64,000 bases of DNA, taken from NCBI GenBank assembly GCA_035631315.1, contig DASQIZ010000111.1, positions 1-64,000 of the forward strand. The letters are read 5' to 3'. The notes under the pieces are model-generated. The model was not told the DNA's origin. It searched no databases and worked only from the letters and a program-made list of their open reading frames with translations. Position numbers and translations under genes: made by a program. The stretch is from 40CM-2-70-7 sp035631315. GTDB taxonomy: Bacteria; Gemmatimonadota; Gemmatimonadetes; Gemmatimonadales; GWC2-71-9. Each line of letters begins with the position of its first letter. Position 1 is the stretch's first letter. Below are positions 1 to 8,658 of the stretch, piece by piece.

Positions 1-972
1 TACCTGCTCGGCACTTCCATGGCGCGGCCCATTACCGCGGCCCATCAGGTCGCCGCAGCCCGGCGCGCGGGCGCGCACGCGTTGGCGCACGGCTGCACCG
101 GGAAGGGCAACGACCAGGTCCGCTTCGAGCTGACCTACGCCGCGCTGGCGCCCGACCTCAAGGTCATCGCGCCCTGGCGGGAGTGGGAGTTCAAAGGCCG
201 GGAAGAGCTGATCGCGTACGTGAAGGCGAACAACATCCCGATCCAGGCGACGCTCGAGAAGCCGTACTCCACCGACCGCAATCTCTGGCACTGCTCGCAT
301 GAGGGCGGGATCCTCGAGGATCCCTCCGTCGAGGCGCCGGAGCACATCTTCGTGATGACGAAGGACCCGCTCACCGCGCCCGACCAGCCGCAGATCGTCC
401 AGATCGGGTTCGACGCCGGCGTCCCGGTGTCCGTTGACGGTGAAATACTCGGTCCGGTCAAGCTCCTCGAGGTCCTCAATGAGATCGCCGGCGAGCACGG
501 CATCGGCCGCGCCGACGTCGTGGAAGACCGGCTGGTGGGGATGAAGTCGCGGGGCGTGTATGAGACCCCCGGCGGCACCCTCCTCTACGCCGCGCACCGC
601 GAGCTCGAGCAGCTGGTGCTGGACCGCCGGACCCTGAAGATGAAAGACGAGCTGGCGCTCCATTACGCCGACCTGGTCTATGATGGCCGGTGGTGGACCC
701 CCGAACGCGAAGCCCTCGACGCCGCGGTGAACAGCACGCAGCAGAAGGTCACCGGCACGGCGCGACTCAAGCTCTTCAAGGGCGGGATCACGGTCGCCGG
801 ACGGGAAAGCCCGTACGCGCTCTACCAGCCCTCGTACGCCACCTTCGGCAAGGACAACGTCTACAACCAGAAGGATGCCGAAGGCTTCATCCACCTCTAC
901 GGCCTGGCGACCAGGATCTCCGCCGGCCTCGAATCCCAGCGTCAGCGGGAAATCGGAGCCGCGGCCGACTGA
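1..972 (+). CDS. argG: argininosuccinate synthase (5' end outside window)
   Basis: ATP-dependent condensation of citrulline and aspartate to argininosuccinate, the penultimate step of arginine synthesis, in the cytosol. The frame is open from base 1 and begins YLLGTSMARP, the family's conserved segment near residue 90, followed by the HGCTGKGNDQVRF nucleotide/substrate motif. 323 residues are visible, so roughly a fifth of the protein lies upstream of the window. The C-terminal tetramerisation part (YNQKDAEGFIHLYGL) is intact. The stop TGA overlaps the argH ATG by one base (TGATG), so the two are translationally coupled. The in-frame ATG at 19 is internal, not the true start. Very secure. Confidence 0.97.
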   Translation, partial: YLLGTSMARPITAAHQVAAARRAGAHALAHGCTGKGNDQVRFELTYAALAPDLKVIAPWREWEFKGREELIAYVKANNIPIQATLEKPYSTDRNLWHCSHEGGILEDPSVEAPEHIFVMTKDPLTAPDQPQIVQIGFDAGVPVSVDGEILGPVKLLEVLNEIAGEHGIGRADVVEDRLVGMKSRGVYETPGGTLLYAAHRELEQLVLDRRTLKMKDELALHYADLVYDGRWWTPEREALDAAVNSTQQKVTGTARLKLFKGGITVAGRESPYALYQPSYATFGKDNVYNQKDAEGFIHLYGLATRISAGLESQRQREIGAAAD

Positions 973-2384
973 TGGCGGACGGAAAGACTCCGGAGGCGCC
1001 CCCCCCCGCTCATCAGATGTGGGGGGGGCGCTTCGCCTTAGGACCCGCGGAAGCGCTCGACGCACTCAACCGGTCGCTGCCGATCGACCACCGCCTCTGG
1101 CCGCAAGACGTCACCGCCAGCAAGGCGTGGGTGCACGCCCTGGGTCGCGTTGGTGTGCTCAGCGCTGTCGAAGAGGTTCAGCTGCTCGAAGGGCTCGATC
1201 GCGTGGCCGAACGGCTCGCCGACGGTGCAGCCGTCGGTGCACCGGATGAAGACGTGCACACGCTCGTCGAGCGGCTCCTCTACGAAGAAGTCGGCGCCGG
1301 CGCCGGAAAGCTCCACACCGGCCGTTCCCGAAACGACCAGGTGGCGACGGACCTCCGACTCTGGACCCTCGAAGCCATCGACCAGCTCGATGCCGACCTC
1401 ATCGTACTCGGCCGTACCATCGTGTCGCGCGCCTCGGAGGGCGTCGCCGAGTTGATGCCCGGGTACACGCACGGACAGCGCGCCCAGCCCCTCCGCTGGG
1501 CCTACGTCCTGCTCGCGCATGCCTGGCCCCTGATGCGGGACCGCCAGCGGCTGGCCGATGCCCGGCGCCGCGTCGCGGAGCTCCCCTTGGGATCGGGCGC
1601 GTTGGCCGGGTCAGGATTCCCGGTCGACCGCGTCCTCCTCAAAGAGGCCCTCGGGTTCCGGACCATCTCGTCGAACGCGCTCGACGCCACCGGCGACCGC
1701 GACTTCGTGGCCGAAGTGCTGTTTATCATCTCCCTGATCGGGGTGCATCTCTCGCGGCTCGCCGCCGAGATCATCCTGTACGCGTCGTCCGAGTTCGGCT
1801 TCGTGAAGCTGTCGGATGCCTTCAGTACCGGTTCGAGCCTGATGCCGCAAAAGCGCAACCCGGATGTCTTCGAGCTCACCCGCGCCAAGGCCGCCCGCCT
1901 GCAGGGCGACTTGATCGCCCTGCTCTCGACGCTCAAGGGCATTCCCGCGGGCTATCAAAAGGACCTCCAGGAGGACAAAGCCCTCTTGTTCGACGGCTTC
2001 GACACCCTCACGGCCGTGCTTCCCGCGCTCTCCGGCGCCCTCGGCACCCTCCAGGTCGACTCGGCGAAGATGGCCGGGGCGCTGGATGCGTCCCTCCGCG
2101 CCACCGATCTGGCCGACCTCCTGGTCGAGGCGGGCATTCCGTTCCGCGAGAGTCACGGGATCGTGGGAAGGCTGGTCCGGGAGGCGGAGAAGGCCGGCGT
2201 GTCGATCGATCGCGTGCCGCCGGGGACGGCCCGGGAAATCCACGCCGAGCTGCCGGGGGTGATCGCCCGGCTCGGGACTTGGGAGGATTCGGTGGAGCGC
2301 CGTTCCACTCCGGGAGGGGCGTCCCGGGCTTCGGTGGAGGCGCAAATCGAGGAATTACGGAAGGGGTTCGTACCGGTCACGTAA
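972..2384 (+). CDS. argH: argininosuccinate lyase
   Basis: Cleaves argininosuccinate to arginine and fumarate, the last step of arginine synthesis. The 470-residue product has normal length. It carries the fumarase/aspartase-superfamily signature GSSLMPQKRNPD at about residues 287-298 (catalytic-loop Ser), an earlier TGRSRNDQVATD segment and the HGQRAQP motif with the catalytic His region. The start at 972 overlaps the argG stop; a frame open further upstream inside argG is a shadow. Codons 9-20 contain a run of nine C and then eight G that can pair with each other (described separately). Confidence 0.97.
   Translation: MADGKTPEAPPPAHQMWGGRFALGPAEALDALNRSLPIDHRLWPQDVTASKAWVHALGRVGVLSAVEEVQLLEGLDRVAERLADGAAVGAPDEDVHTLVERLLYEEVGAGAGKLHTGRSRNDQVATDLRLWTLEAIDQLDADLIVLGRTIVSRASEGVAELMPGYTHGQRAQPLRWAYVLLAHAWPLMRDRQRLADARRRVAELPLGSGALAGSGFPVDRVLLKEALGFRTISSNALDATGDRDFVAEVLFIISLIGVHLSRLAAEIILYASSEFGFVKLSDAFSTGSSLMPQKRNPDVFELTRAKAARLQGDLIALLSTLKGIPAGYQKDLQEDKALLFDGFDTLTAVLPALSGALGTLQVDSAKMAGALDASLRATDLADLLVEAGIPFRESHGIVGRLVREAEKAGVSIDRVPPGTAREIHAELPGVIARLGTWEDSVERRSTPGGASRASVEAQIEELRKGFVPVT
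996..1031 (+). repeat. 11-bp perfect C/G hairpin inside argH start region
   Basis: Bases 996-1006 (GCG followed by eight C) are exactly complementary to 1021-1031 (eight G followed by CGC), with a 14-base loop, 24 bases after the argH start codon. The C run is nine long (999-1007) and the G run eight. They encode the Pro-Pro-Pro and Trp-Gly-Gly stretches just after the start. The pairing is seen directly; any effect on translation or slippage is inference. Confidence 0.75.
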
Positions 2385-2401
2385 TCACTTAGCTCAGCCG
2401 C

Positions 2402-2430
2402 TTGCCTGCTCCTATCCTCTGGTGTACCAT
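2402..2430 (+). promoter_or_regulatory. sigma-70-like promoter of the HNH gene
   Basis: A -35 box TTGCCT (2402-2407) is followed by a 17-base spacer and a -10 box TACCAT (2425-2430). A transcript starting about seven bases later would begin near 2437, nine bases before the ATG at 2446. This argues against the GTG at 2422 as start, since it lies upstream of the expected transcript. Prediction from consensus only. Confidence 0.55.
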
Positions 2431-2445
2431 ACCGTTGCCGCTTCA

Positions 2446-3009
2446 ATGGGAAACCCTTTGCGCTGCTTGGCATTGAACGCCTCGTTCGAACCCCTCACCA
2501 TGGTGCCGGTGAGGCGGGCGTTGCGCCTGGTGATCGACGGCAAAGCCGAGATCGTCGAGGCGGACCACGACGCTGTGATCCGCTCAGAACGGTTGCGACT
2601 ACCACGGCCCGCGGTGATTCGCCTCGTCAAGTTCGTGCACGTGCCACGCCGCTTCCGCCGCCAGGTCACCAACACCTTCCTCTTCGCTCGTGATGAGTAC
2701 CGCTGCCAGTTCTGCGGCCGTACCCAGCGCGATCTGCGTGAACGGGAGTGCCTGACCCGCGATCACCTGATTCCGCTCTCGCGCGGCGGGTCGAACGCGT
2801 GGACGAACGTGGTGACGGCCTGCTCGTCCTGTAACACGCGGAAGGGCAATCTCCTGCCTGAAGAGGTGGGGATGCACCCCAGGCAGGCGCCGGTCGAGCC
2901 GCACTTCGTCCACCTGTCGTGGGCCGTGCGCCGCCTGACCGCCATTCAGACCAAGTACATCCGCCTCTTCTACGGGTCGGACGTGCTGCGCACCCTCGAG
3001 CGCCTTTGA
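2446..3009 (+). CDS. HNH endonuclease family protein
   Basis: Predicted metal-dependent HNH nuclease of 187 residues. The N-terminal half carries the LALNASFEPLTMVPVRRALRL-type segment typical of a widespread chromosomal HNH family of unknown substrate. The nuclease core has CQFC at about residues 87-90, the DHLIPLSRGG His motif near 106-115, the Asn in NVV, and CSSC near 126-129. The two CxxC pairs should bind structural zinc. The ATG at 2446 is preferred over GTG 2422 because it matches where relatives begin and fits the promoter. No partner restriction or toxin gene is nearby. The next gene starts within its stop codon (TTGA). Confidence 0.9.
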   Translation: MGNPLRCLALNASFEPLTMVPVRRALRLVIDGKAEIVEADHDAVIRSERLRLPRPAVIRLVKFVHVPRRFRRQVTNTFLFARDEYRCQFCGRTQRDLRERECLTRDHLIPLSRGGSNAWTNVVTACSSCNTRKGNLLPEEVGMHPRQAPVEPHFVHLSWAVRRLTAIQTKYIRLFYGSDVLRTLERL

Positions 3010-3419
3010 GCCCCAAACGGCTGCCCTGGATCATCGCCGGGGCGGCCGTCTTGCTTCTGGTCCTGATGGTCGCATTCCCCCGTCGCGGCGTCGCATCGCT
3101 TCACCCCGATCCCCGTCCCGGCATCACCGCCGATTCGGTCGTCCCCGCGGCGATGGTCATGCACACGCCTGGAGCAGCGGAGGCGTACGCCGTGGCCCGG
3201 CAGATCCCCCAGGTGCTGGACGGCCTCTACTGCCATTGCGATTGCTCGAAGCACATGGGGCACCGCTCTCTCCTGACCTGCTATACGGGAGATCACGCGG
3301 CGCAGTGCGATATCTGCATGGGGGAGGCGATGCTGGCGGGGCGAATGGCGGCGGCGGGAAATTCCCTCGATCAAATCCGGAAAGCCATCGACCAGCAGTT
3401 CGGAACGACTCGCTCCTAA
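3006..3419 (+). CDS. membrane-anchored Cys-rich protein, PCYCGC-motif-like
   Basis: 137 residues. An N-terminal transmembrane segment (about residues 8-24) is followed by an extracytoplasmic domain with YCHCDCSKHMGH, a further Cys in LLTCYTG and CDIC. This spacing resembles the PCYCGC-motif family of unknown function, whose clustered Cys/His suggest metal or redox chemistry (inference). The TTG start at 3006 overlaps the TGA of the HNH gene (TTTGAG). Longer starts would run through the upstream gene in another frame. It ends tail-to-tail with the DUF4390 gene; the two stop codons share the bases CTAA. Confidence 0.75.
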   Translation: MSPKRLPWIIAGAAVLLLVLMVAFPRRGVASLHPDPRPGITADSVVPAAMVMHTPGAAEAYAVARQIPQVLDGLYCHCDCSKHMGHRSLLTCYTGDHAAQCDICMGEAMLAGRMAAAGNSLDQIRKAIDQQFGTTRS

Positions 3420-4042
3420 TTCCGTTCGATCACCGTCGAGCGGGCTTCCAACGTCAGTCGTGGCAGGCCGGCGATTCGCACCAGGGCGCGCTGCGCGCCT
3501 CGCGCGAGTGCGTCTCCCAGACTCCCCTCGCCCGACACCGCCGGTCCCACCTCTCCCTTGAGCCACCGCGTCAGCTCATCCAGGTCGCTGTCGGAGAGCG
3601 TGGTGATCTCGAGGCGGCAGACGTAGTAATACCGGCCCTCCGAGCGCGGGACGAGCTTCACGCTGAATGGCCGCTCCAGCGCGGTCTCCAGCAGCTCCGG
3701 GCTCGGGAAACGCTTGATTTCACCGGTCGACCGGTAGAGTACGAAATCGTCGGCCAACGGGTCGTGTCGCACGACGGCGTCCCACGACGCATCACTCACG
3801 AATTGATCGAACCAGCTGGAGCGCGCGCGCCACAACTCGAGCCGGAAGTGAAGGCGTAGCGGGAATCCCGATTTCAGGAGGTCCGGGAACCGCGGGTCCG
3901 ACAGCAGCGCGACCGCCTGCACCCGTGGTGTGACCGAATCAGGGAGAGTGACGGAAAGCGTCGGATGGTCGGCCTGGGCGGTGGCGACGCTCGCCCCCAG
4001 AACGACCAACAGCAGCCCGCCCAACAGGGAGGGACTGCGCAC
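3416..4042 (-). CDS. exported DUF4390-like protein
   Basis: 208 residues with a signal peptide (MRSPSLLGGLLLVVLGASVATAQA) and an all-beta-looking domain with RLHFRLELWR, and YYYVCRLEITTLSDSDLDELTRWL, matching the general pattern of DUF4390, a periplasmic family of unknown function often found beside two-component systems. The GTG start overlaps the TAG stop of the barrel gene by one base. Last gene of the minus-strand operon headed by the sensor kinase at 8347. The role is unknown; an envelope role is inferred from the signal peptide and neighbours. Confidence 0.75.
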   Translation of the reverse strand: MRSPSLLGGLLLVVLGASVATAQADHPTLSVTLPDSVTPRVQAVALLSDPRFPDLLKSGFPLRLHFRLELWRARSSWFDQFVSDASWDAVVRHDPLADDFVLYRSTGEIKRFPSPELLETALERPFSVKLVPRSEGRYYYVCRLEITTLSDSDLDELTRWLKGEVGPAVSGEGSLGDALARGAQRALVRIAGLPRLTLEARSTVIERN

Positions 4043-5781
4043 TAGAAGCGGTGACGGAGCCGCAGGGTGAGCCGCACCGGCTGGCCGATCGTCACTGCCT
4101 TCGCGGCGTAGAGACCGACACCCCCCCAGTCGATGCCGAGCCCCAGGTCGGCGAGCCAGCTGCCGATGGTGGGAATCCGGTTCGACGGAATCCGTCCCGG
4201 TCCAGTCCCTACCAGCCAGGCCTGTCCCGCGTCACCGAATACGACCAGATCCGGTCCTTCCAGCCGGTACAGGAGTCCCGACTCCTGCTGGTCTTCGCCC
4301 GGGTTGTAGGCCCAGCGCAGATTGATGTGCCCGCGGTACTCGCCCTGGAAGAGCAGGATGCGGTCGCACGCGGCGGGCTGACTGGTCCCGAATGCGGGGT
4401 CGACGATCTCCTTGTTGCAGCCCGAGTACCGGAAGGGATAGCCAGCCATCGGATCGGGACCGCCGATACTCAGGCGGTCCTGCAGGGGCAGGGGGCCACC
4501 GCCCAACCACCCGCCCAGGAGCACCCGCAAGTTCGCGCGGCCGAAGCCGCCGATCCGCTGATAGGTCCGGGCCTCGACGAAGAAGCGGCTGAATTCGTAC
4601 GACCCGTCAGTCGGGATGGACGGACGGACGAATGCCGGGACGCCGGTCTGTGGCGCGACGTCGGGTGACGTGGACCGTTCGACCTTGAGCCGCGCCCACC
4701 ATCCGGTCGTCGGTTCTTCCGGATCGTTGCGCGTGTCGAGCGTGACCCCGAGGCCGAGTGTGTGGTAGTGGCCGCCGTCAATGGGCGGGTTGGGCCGCCA
4801 GACTTCGTCGTTGCGGAACATCGAAAACGGGTCCAGGGACGTGATGCTCCGCTCGGACTCCTTTCGCCACTCCACGTCGGTCGTGAGTTGTCGCTCCGGC
4901 TGGACGGAGACCTTGAGGGACAGGCCCTGATCGGCGTAGTAGTCGCGATAGTCCCTGCGGAAGAGGAATGCGGACCACCCCACTTCCGATCCGGAGAGGC
5001 TCCAATCTTCGACTGGTGAAACGACATTGAACGCGCTGAAGGCGAAGGCCACTGGCCGGTAGCGGCCGGTGCGCATCTCACCCCGCAGCCGGTATCCGAG
5101 ATCGCTCCCGGCGCCGGACAGATCGCCGGCGGTCCGGAACACACCCATGGCGTCGACGTGCAGGTGATCCCGCGGGTCCACCTGCCAGTCGAACACCGGA
5201 CCGAAGACCAGCGGCAGTCCCTCGACGCGGTCGTAGGTGCCGCCCGTGGCGATGGTCAGGGCCGACCGCGTCTCCGGCGTATTGAAGACATACTCCGCCG
5301 CGAGCTGGCCATATCGTCTCCGCAGATTCGGCGAGTACTGAAGGGAGTCGCCCTTCATGCGAAACCCGAGTGCCTCGTAGAAGACCCGCGCTTTTCCTTC
5401 CACCCGCGAGCTGTCCGATCCCGAGAGCTCGCCACCCACGACCAGCACAGTGCCGGTCACGACGGCACCGGGCTTGAGCACGAGGTCGCCGTTGATCACC
5501 AACAGCGAGCCGTCGATCGTGCCGGCGAGAATCACCGGCCCATTCCGCACCGCGACGTCGCCCTGCCAGACGGTGCCGGCGGGAATCTCCGTCCGCCCCA
5601 CCAGACGGCTGGTGGTCTTGGAGTTGAAGAACCCGATGGCCGAATCGGCTACCTGGCGCGGCAGTTCGGGAGGCGCGAAGTGGACCCCGTTGGTCTCCGG
5701 GTTGATCACGATGGCGGTGTCCTGGGCAGCCAGGATGCCTGGAGCCACGAGGAGCGCCGCGCCCAGCATCAATGTCTTCAT
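4042..5781 (-). CDS. outer-membrane beta-barrel, BamA/surface-antigen-like, with bactofilin-like N-terminus
   Basis: 579 residues. A signal peptide (residues 1-19) is followed at about 60-130 by a run of short hydrophobic repeats (GTVWQGDVAVRNGPVILAG, GSLLVINGDLVLKPGAVV) that looks like a bactofilin/polymer-type beta-helix. The long C-terminal region (about 190-579) has alternating beta strands and ends in LRLRHRF with a terminal Phe, the usual outer-membrane signal. The late segment with DRLSIGGPDPMAGYPFRYSG resembles BamA/TamA-family barrels. The start overlaps the regulator stop (ATGA). Probably a cell-surface protein controlled with the two-component system. The fusion order is uncommon. 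Confidence 0.8.
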   Translation of the reverse strand: MKTLMLGAALLVAPGILAAQDTAIVINPETNGVHFAPPELPRQVADSAIGFFNSKTTSRLVGRTEIPAGTVWQGDVAVRNGPVILAGTIDGSLLVINGDLVLKPGAVVTGTVLVVGGELSGSDSSRVEGKARVFYEALGFRMKGDSLQYSPNLRRRYGQLAAEYVFNTPETRSALTIATGGTYDRVEGLPLVFGPVFDWQVDPRDHLHVDAMGVFRTAGDLSGAGSDLGYRLRGEMRTGRYRPVAFAFSAFNVVSPVEDWSLSGSEVGWSAFLFRRDYRDYYADQGLSLKVSVQPERQLTTDVEWRKESERSITSLDPFSMFRNDEVWRPNPPIDGGHYHTLGLGVTLDTRNDPEEPTTGWWARLKVERSTSPDVAPQTGVPAFVRPSIPTDGSYEFSRFFVEARTYQRIGGFGRANLRVLLGGWLGGGPLPLQDRLSIGGPDPMAGYPFRYSGCNKEIVDPAFGTSQPAACDRILLFQGEYRGHINLRWAYNPGEDQQESGLLYRLEGPDLVVFGDAGQAWLVGTGPGRIPSNRIPTIGSWLADLGLGIDWGGVGLYAAKAVTIGQPVRLTLRLRHRF

Positions 5782-7160
5782 GGCGTCATCCCATCTCGTT
5801 CCCGCGGTGGCTCGATGCCGAGGCGCCGCATCCGGCGGTACAGATTCGCGCGGTCCGTGGAGAGCCGCCGGGCCGCGTCGGCGACGTTGCCCTTGGCTGC
5901 CGACAACGCGCGCGTGATCAATGACTGTTCGTACCGGTCGAGGGCTTCGGTGAGGGCCACGTCTTCCCAGCCGGTGGGGGAGGGTGTCGCAACGCCATCA
6001 CGAGGCAGTACGCGGCTGACGTCCTCCGCCGTGATGGACGAACCGCCCGCGAGGATGGCCAGGCGTTCGACGGAATTGGCGAGCTCCCGGACGTTCCCGG
6101 GCCAGGGATAAGTCGCGAGCAGCTGCACGGCCCCGGTGTCGAGTTTCACCACCCGCCCCAGCCGGGCTGTCTGACGCTGGGCGAAGTGGGACGCGAGGGC
6201 AGGGATGTCCCCGGCGCGCTCGCGCAGGGGCGGGATGTGGACGGGGATCACGTTGAGCCGGAACAGCAGATCGTCACGGAAATGCCCGTCTCGCACCGCT
6301 TTTGTCAGATCCTTGTTGGTCGCTGCGATGACGCGGACGTTCACGGTGATGGGCTTCTCGCCCCCGATCCGTTCGATGACGCCCGTCTCGAGCACCCGCA
6401 GAAGCTTCGCCTGCGCCTCGCCGCCCAGGTCTCCGACCTCGTCCAGGAACAGCGTGCCCCCATCCGCGAGCTCGAACCGGCCCAGCCGCCGCTCCGTCGC
6501 GCCGGTAAACGCACCGCGTTCATGGCCGAACATCTCCGACTCCACCAGGTCCTTGGGGAGCGCCGCGCTGTTCACGGTGACGAAGGGTCGCGTGGACCGG
6601 CCGCTCTGGCGGTGAATGGCCGACGCCACGAGCTCCTTGCCCGTTCCTGATTCGCCCGTGATCAAGACTCGCGCCTCGGTCGGCGCGATGCGCGCGATCA
6701 GACCCCGCAGCTCCTCCATCGCGGGTGACGAGCCCACCAGCGGATCGCTCTGACCCAACGCCTCCCGCAACCGCCGGTTCTCGGCCAGGGTTCGCGCGAG
6801 CTCGAGAGCGCCGCGCACCGCGACGAGCACGCCTTCGGGGGTCAGCGGCTTCTCGAGGAACTGGAAGGCGCCGAGTTTCGTGGCTCGCACCGCATCGGCG
6901 AGTGACGCTTTGCCGCTCATCATTACCACGGGGATGTCGGGCATCCGTTGCTTGAGCCGTTCGAGCGTCGCGAGACCGTCGAGCTCTCCCGGCATCATCA
7001 GATCGAGCATGATCACGTCGGGAGGCGTGTCCGAAATGGCGCCGAGGCCGGCCGCGCCATTCGGGGCTTCCAGAGTCTCGAAGCCTTCGCCCTGAAGCAA
7101 CGCACCCACCATCCGGCGGATGTTGGCTTCGTCGTCGATGAGCAGAACGCGTGAGCTCAT
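5778..7160 (-). CDS. sigma-54-dependent response regulator (NtrC/NtrX family)
   Basis: 460 residues in the classical three-domain layout. Receiver (1-120) has the DDE acidic pocket, phospho-Asp in IMLDLMMPGE and Lys in FLEKPLTPEG. AAA+ domain (about 140-370) has Walker A GESGTGKE, the sigma-54-contact loop ERGAFTGA and Walker B LFLDEVGDL. The C-terminal Fis-type helix-turn-helix ends with ARRLSTDRANLYRRMRRLGI. ATGA overlaps on both sides tie it to the kinase upstream and the barrel downstream. It should activate sigma-54 promoters upon phosphorylation; no -24/-12 promoter was recognised in this window. Confidence 0.95.
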   Translation of the reverse strand: MSSRVLLIDDEANIRRMVGALLQGEGFETLEAPNGAAGLGAISDTPPDVIMLDLMMPGELDGLATLERLKQRMPDIPVVMMSGKASLADAVRATKLGAFQFLEKPLTPEGVLVAVRGALELARTLAENRRLREALGQSDPLVGSSPAMEELRGLIARIAPTEARVLITGESGTGKELVASAIHRQSGRSTRPFVTVNSAALPKDLVESEMFGHERGAFTGATERRLGRFELADGGTLFLDEVGDLGGEAQAKLLRVLETGVIERIGGEKPITVNVRVIAATNKDLTKAVRDGHFRDDLLFRLNVIPVHIPPLRERAGDIPALASHFAQRQTARLGRVVKLDTGAVQLLATYPWPGNVRELANSVERLAILAGGSSITAEDVSRVLPRDGVATPSPTGWEDVALTEALDRYEQSLITRALSAAKGNVADAARRLSTDRANLYRRMRRLGIEPPRERDGMTP

Positions 7161-8347
7161 GATGGGAACGCGATGGTGAAGGTGGCGCCCCCGCCGGGCG
7201 TATCGCCCACCGACACGCTCCCGCCGTGGGCTTCGATGGTCTGGCGGACCAGCGCGAGGCCGAGCCCGGTGCCGTCCGCCTTGGTGGTGAAGTACGGCTC
7301 AAAGAGGCGGGACTTGAGGTCCGCCGGCACGCCGGGGCCGTGGTCGGCAATGGTGACCTGGAAGCCGTTGAGACCGGCCGGCGCAACCAGCACGTCGACC
7401 CGTCCGGTGCCCCCCATCGCCTCTGATGCGTTACGCAGAAGGTTGGCGAAGGCCCGACGCAGCGGTTCGTAGTAACCCGCCAGCACGCGTCGTCCCCCGG
7501 TCCCCGTGACGTGGACCTTCACGCCATCAGGCACGCCCGTCTGCCCCAGCTCCTCCAGCAGCTCGACCAGATCCACGTCACTCCGTGGACCTTCCGGGAG
7601 GCGCCCGAACTCCGAGAACTCCTTGGCAAGACGCTCCAACCGGTTGGTCTCGGCGGCCATCACCTCGACGGCTGTGGTCGTCCGTCCATTCGTGGTACCG
7701 GCACGCTCGAGCTGATCGACGGCGATTCGCATGGAGGTGAGGGGATTCTTGATCTCGTGTGCCACGCGCCGCGCGACTTCCCGGAACGCCCGGAGCCGCT
7801 CCGATTCGAGCTCGCGTTCTCGCGCCGTTTCGAGTGCGGCCGCGAGCTCGCGCACCGCCTGACGCAGGGCTTCGAACTCCGGGGCGCCGCGCTGGGGTGG
7901 TCCGCCGGGGAGGGGCTCGCGACGCCGGATCAGTCGGGTCCACCCGACCAGCTCATCGATGGGGCGCGAGAGCTGCCGGGAGAGGTGCCCCGCGACGCGC
8001 ACGGCGACGAAGAGCAGCACCGCGCCCAGCACGATGATGACCGCCGCAAATCCCGCCGACGAATAATTGCGGAGCGTCTGCGCGCGTTGAGCCAGCGTGA
8101 GGGAGGTCGAGATCTGGTCGAGATGCTGGTCCATCGCGCGACGTTCCCGCGGAGTCAGCCGCGTGGTGTCGACCGTCTTGAGCATGGTGCGCGCGGACGT
8201 CGCCACCTCTTCCAGGGAGGCCCGGGCTCCCGCCATCGGACCCGCGGCGCGTACACTGAGCACGAGCCCGGTCACCGCCATCGCGGTAGGGATGGCCGTC
8301 ATCGCCACGAGGATCGCGAAGATCCGGCGGCGGAAGGGGAGTGGCAT
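7157..8347 (-). CDS. sensor histidine kinase, NtrY-like
   Basis: 396 residues from the ATG at 8347. Two N-terminal membrane segments flank a short periplasmic helix pair. A HAMP-like stretch then leads to the DHp helix with the H-box RRVAHEIKNPLTSM, the EFSEFGRLPEG segment typical of NtrY kinases, and the ATPase domain with N box LLRNASEAMGG, G1 DHGPGVP and G2 GTGLGLAL. It is the likely partner of the adjacent regulator (ATGA overlap). A start at 8395 would place 16 unlikely residues before the first membrane helix and lie upstream of the predicted promoter. The input signal is unknown. Confidence 0.93.
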   Translation of the reverse strand: MPLPFRRRIFAILVAMTAIPTAMAVTGLVLSVRAAGPMAGARASLEEVATSARTMLKTVDTTRLTPRERRAMDQHLDQISTSLTLAQRAQTLRNYSSAGFAAVIIVLGAVLLFVAVRVAGHLSRQLSRPIDELVGWTRLIRRREPLPGGPPQRGAPEFEALRQAVRELAAALETARERELESERLRAFREVARRVAHEIKNPLTSMRIAVDQLERAGTTNGRTTTAVEVMAAETNRLERLAKEFSEFGRLPEGPRSDVDLVELLEELGQTGVPDGVKVHVTGTGGRRVLAGYYEPLRRAFANLLRNASEAMGGTGRVDVLVAPAGLNGFQVTIADHGPGVPADLKSRLFEPYFTTKADGTGLGLALVRQTIEAHGGSVSVGDTPGGGATFTIAFPS

Positions 8348-8658
8348 ATTGGTGAAGCAATCTATGGAATCGGCAGGGGTGCGACAATTCGACACAGGTA
8401 CAGGCGCGAGGCAGCGGTGGGGACTGGTCCTTGCGCGGCAAGTCGTTTACTTTTAACAGGTTCCGGCGGACGGTGACAGCAGCGTGGTGGCGTCACGCGC
8501 CCGACGGAACGAGGGTATGCCGGCCTGCGCCTAGCGCGCCGCTTCCCTGTAGAGTGTTCTGACAGCCACCGCGCATTTCTGGCCTGCCCCACGCGCCTCA
8601 CTCGCGCACATGCTTCTCGCCTACGACAAGCAAGCGGGCCATCTCAGAAGGACAATTG
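8348..8658. other. 311-bp divergent intergenic region
   Basis: Separates the leftward kinase operon from the rightward NYN gene. It holds the kinase promoter at its left edge and, at its right edge, the ribosome-binding site AGAAGGA (8646-8652) for the NYN gene. No convincing promoter was read for the rightward gene, and I see no RNA gene or ORF here. Confidence 0.5.
8359..8387 (-). promoter_or_regulatory. promoter of the kinase-regulator operon
   Basis: Read on the minus strand: TTGTCG (8387-8382), a 17-base spacer and TAGATT (8364-8359). Only 11 bases separate the -10 box from the ATG at 8347 and there is no Shine-Dalgarno sequence, so the expected mRNA would have a leader of about four to five bases. 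Confidence 0.55.
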
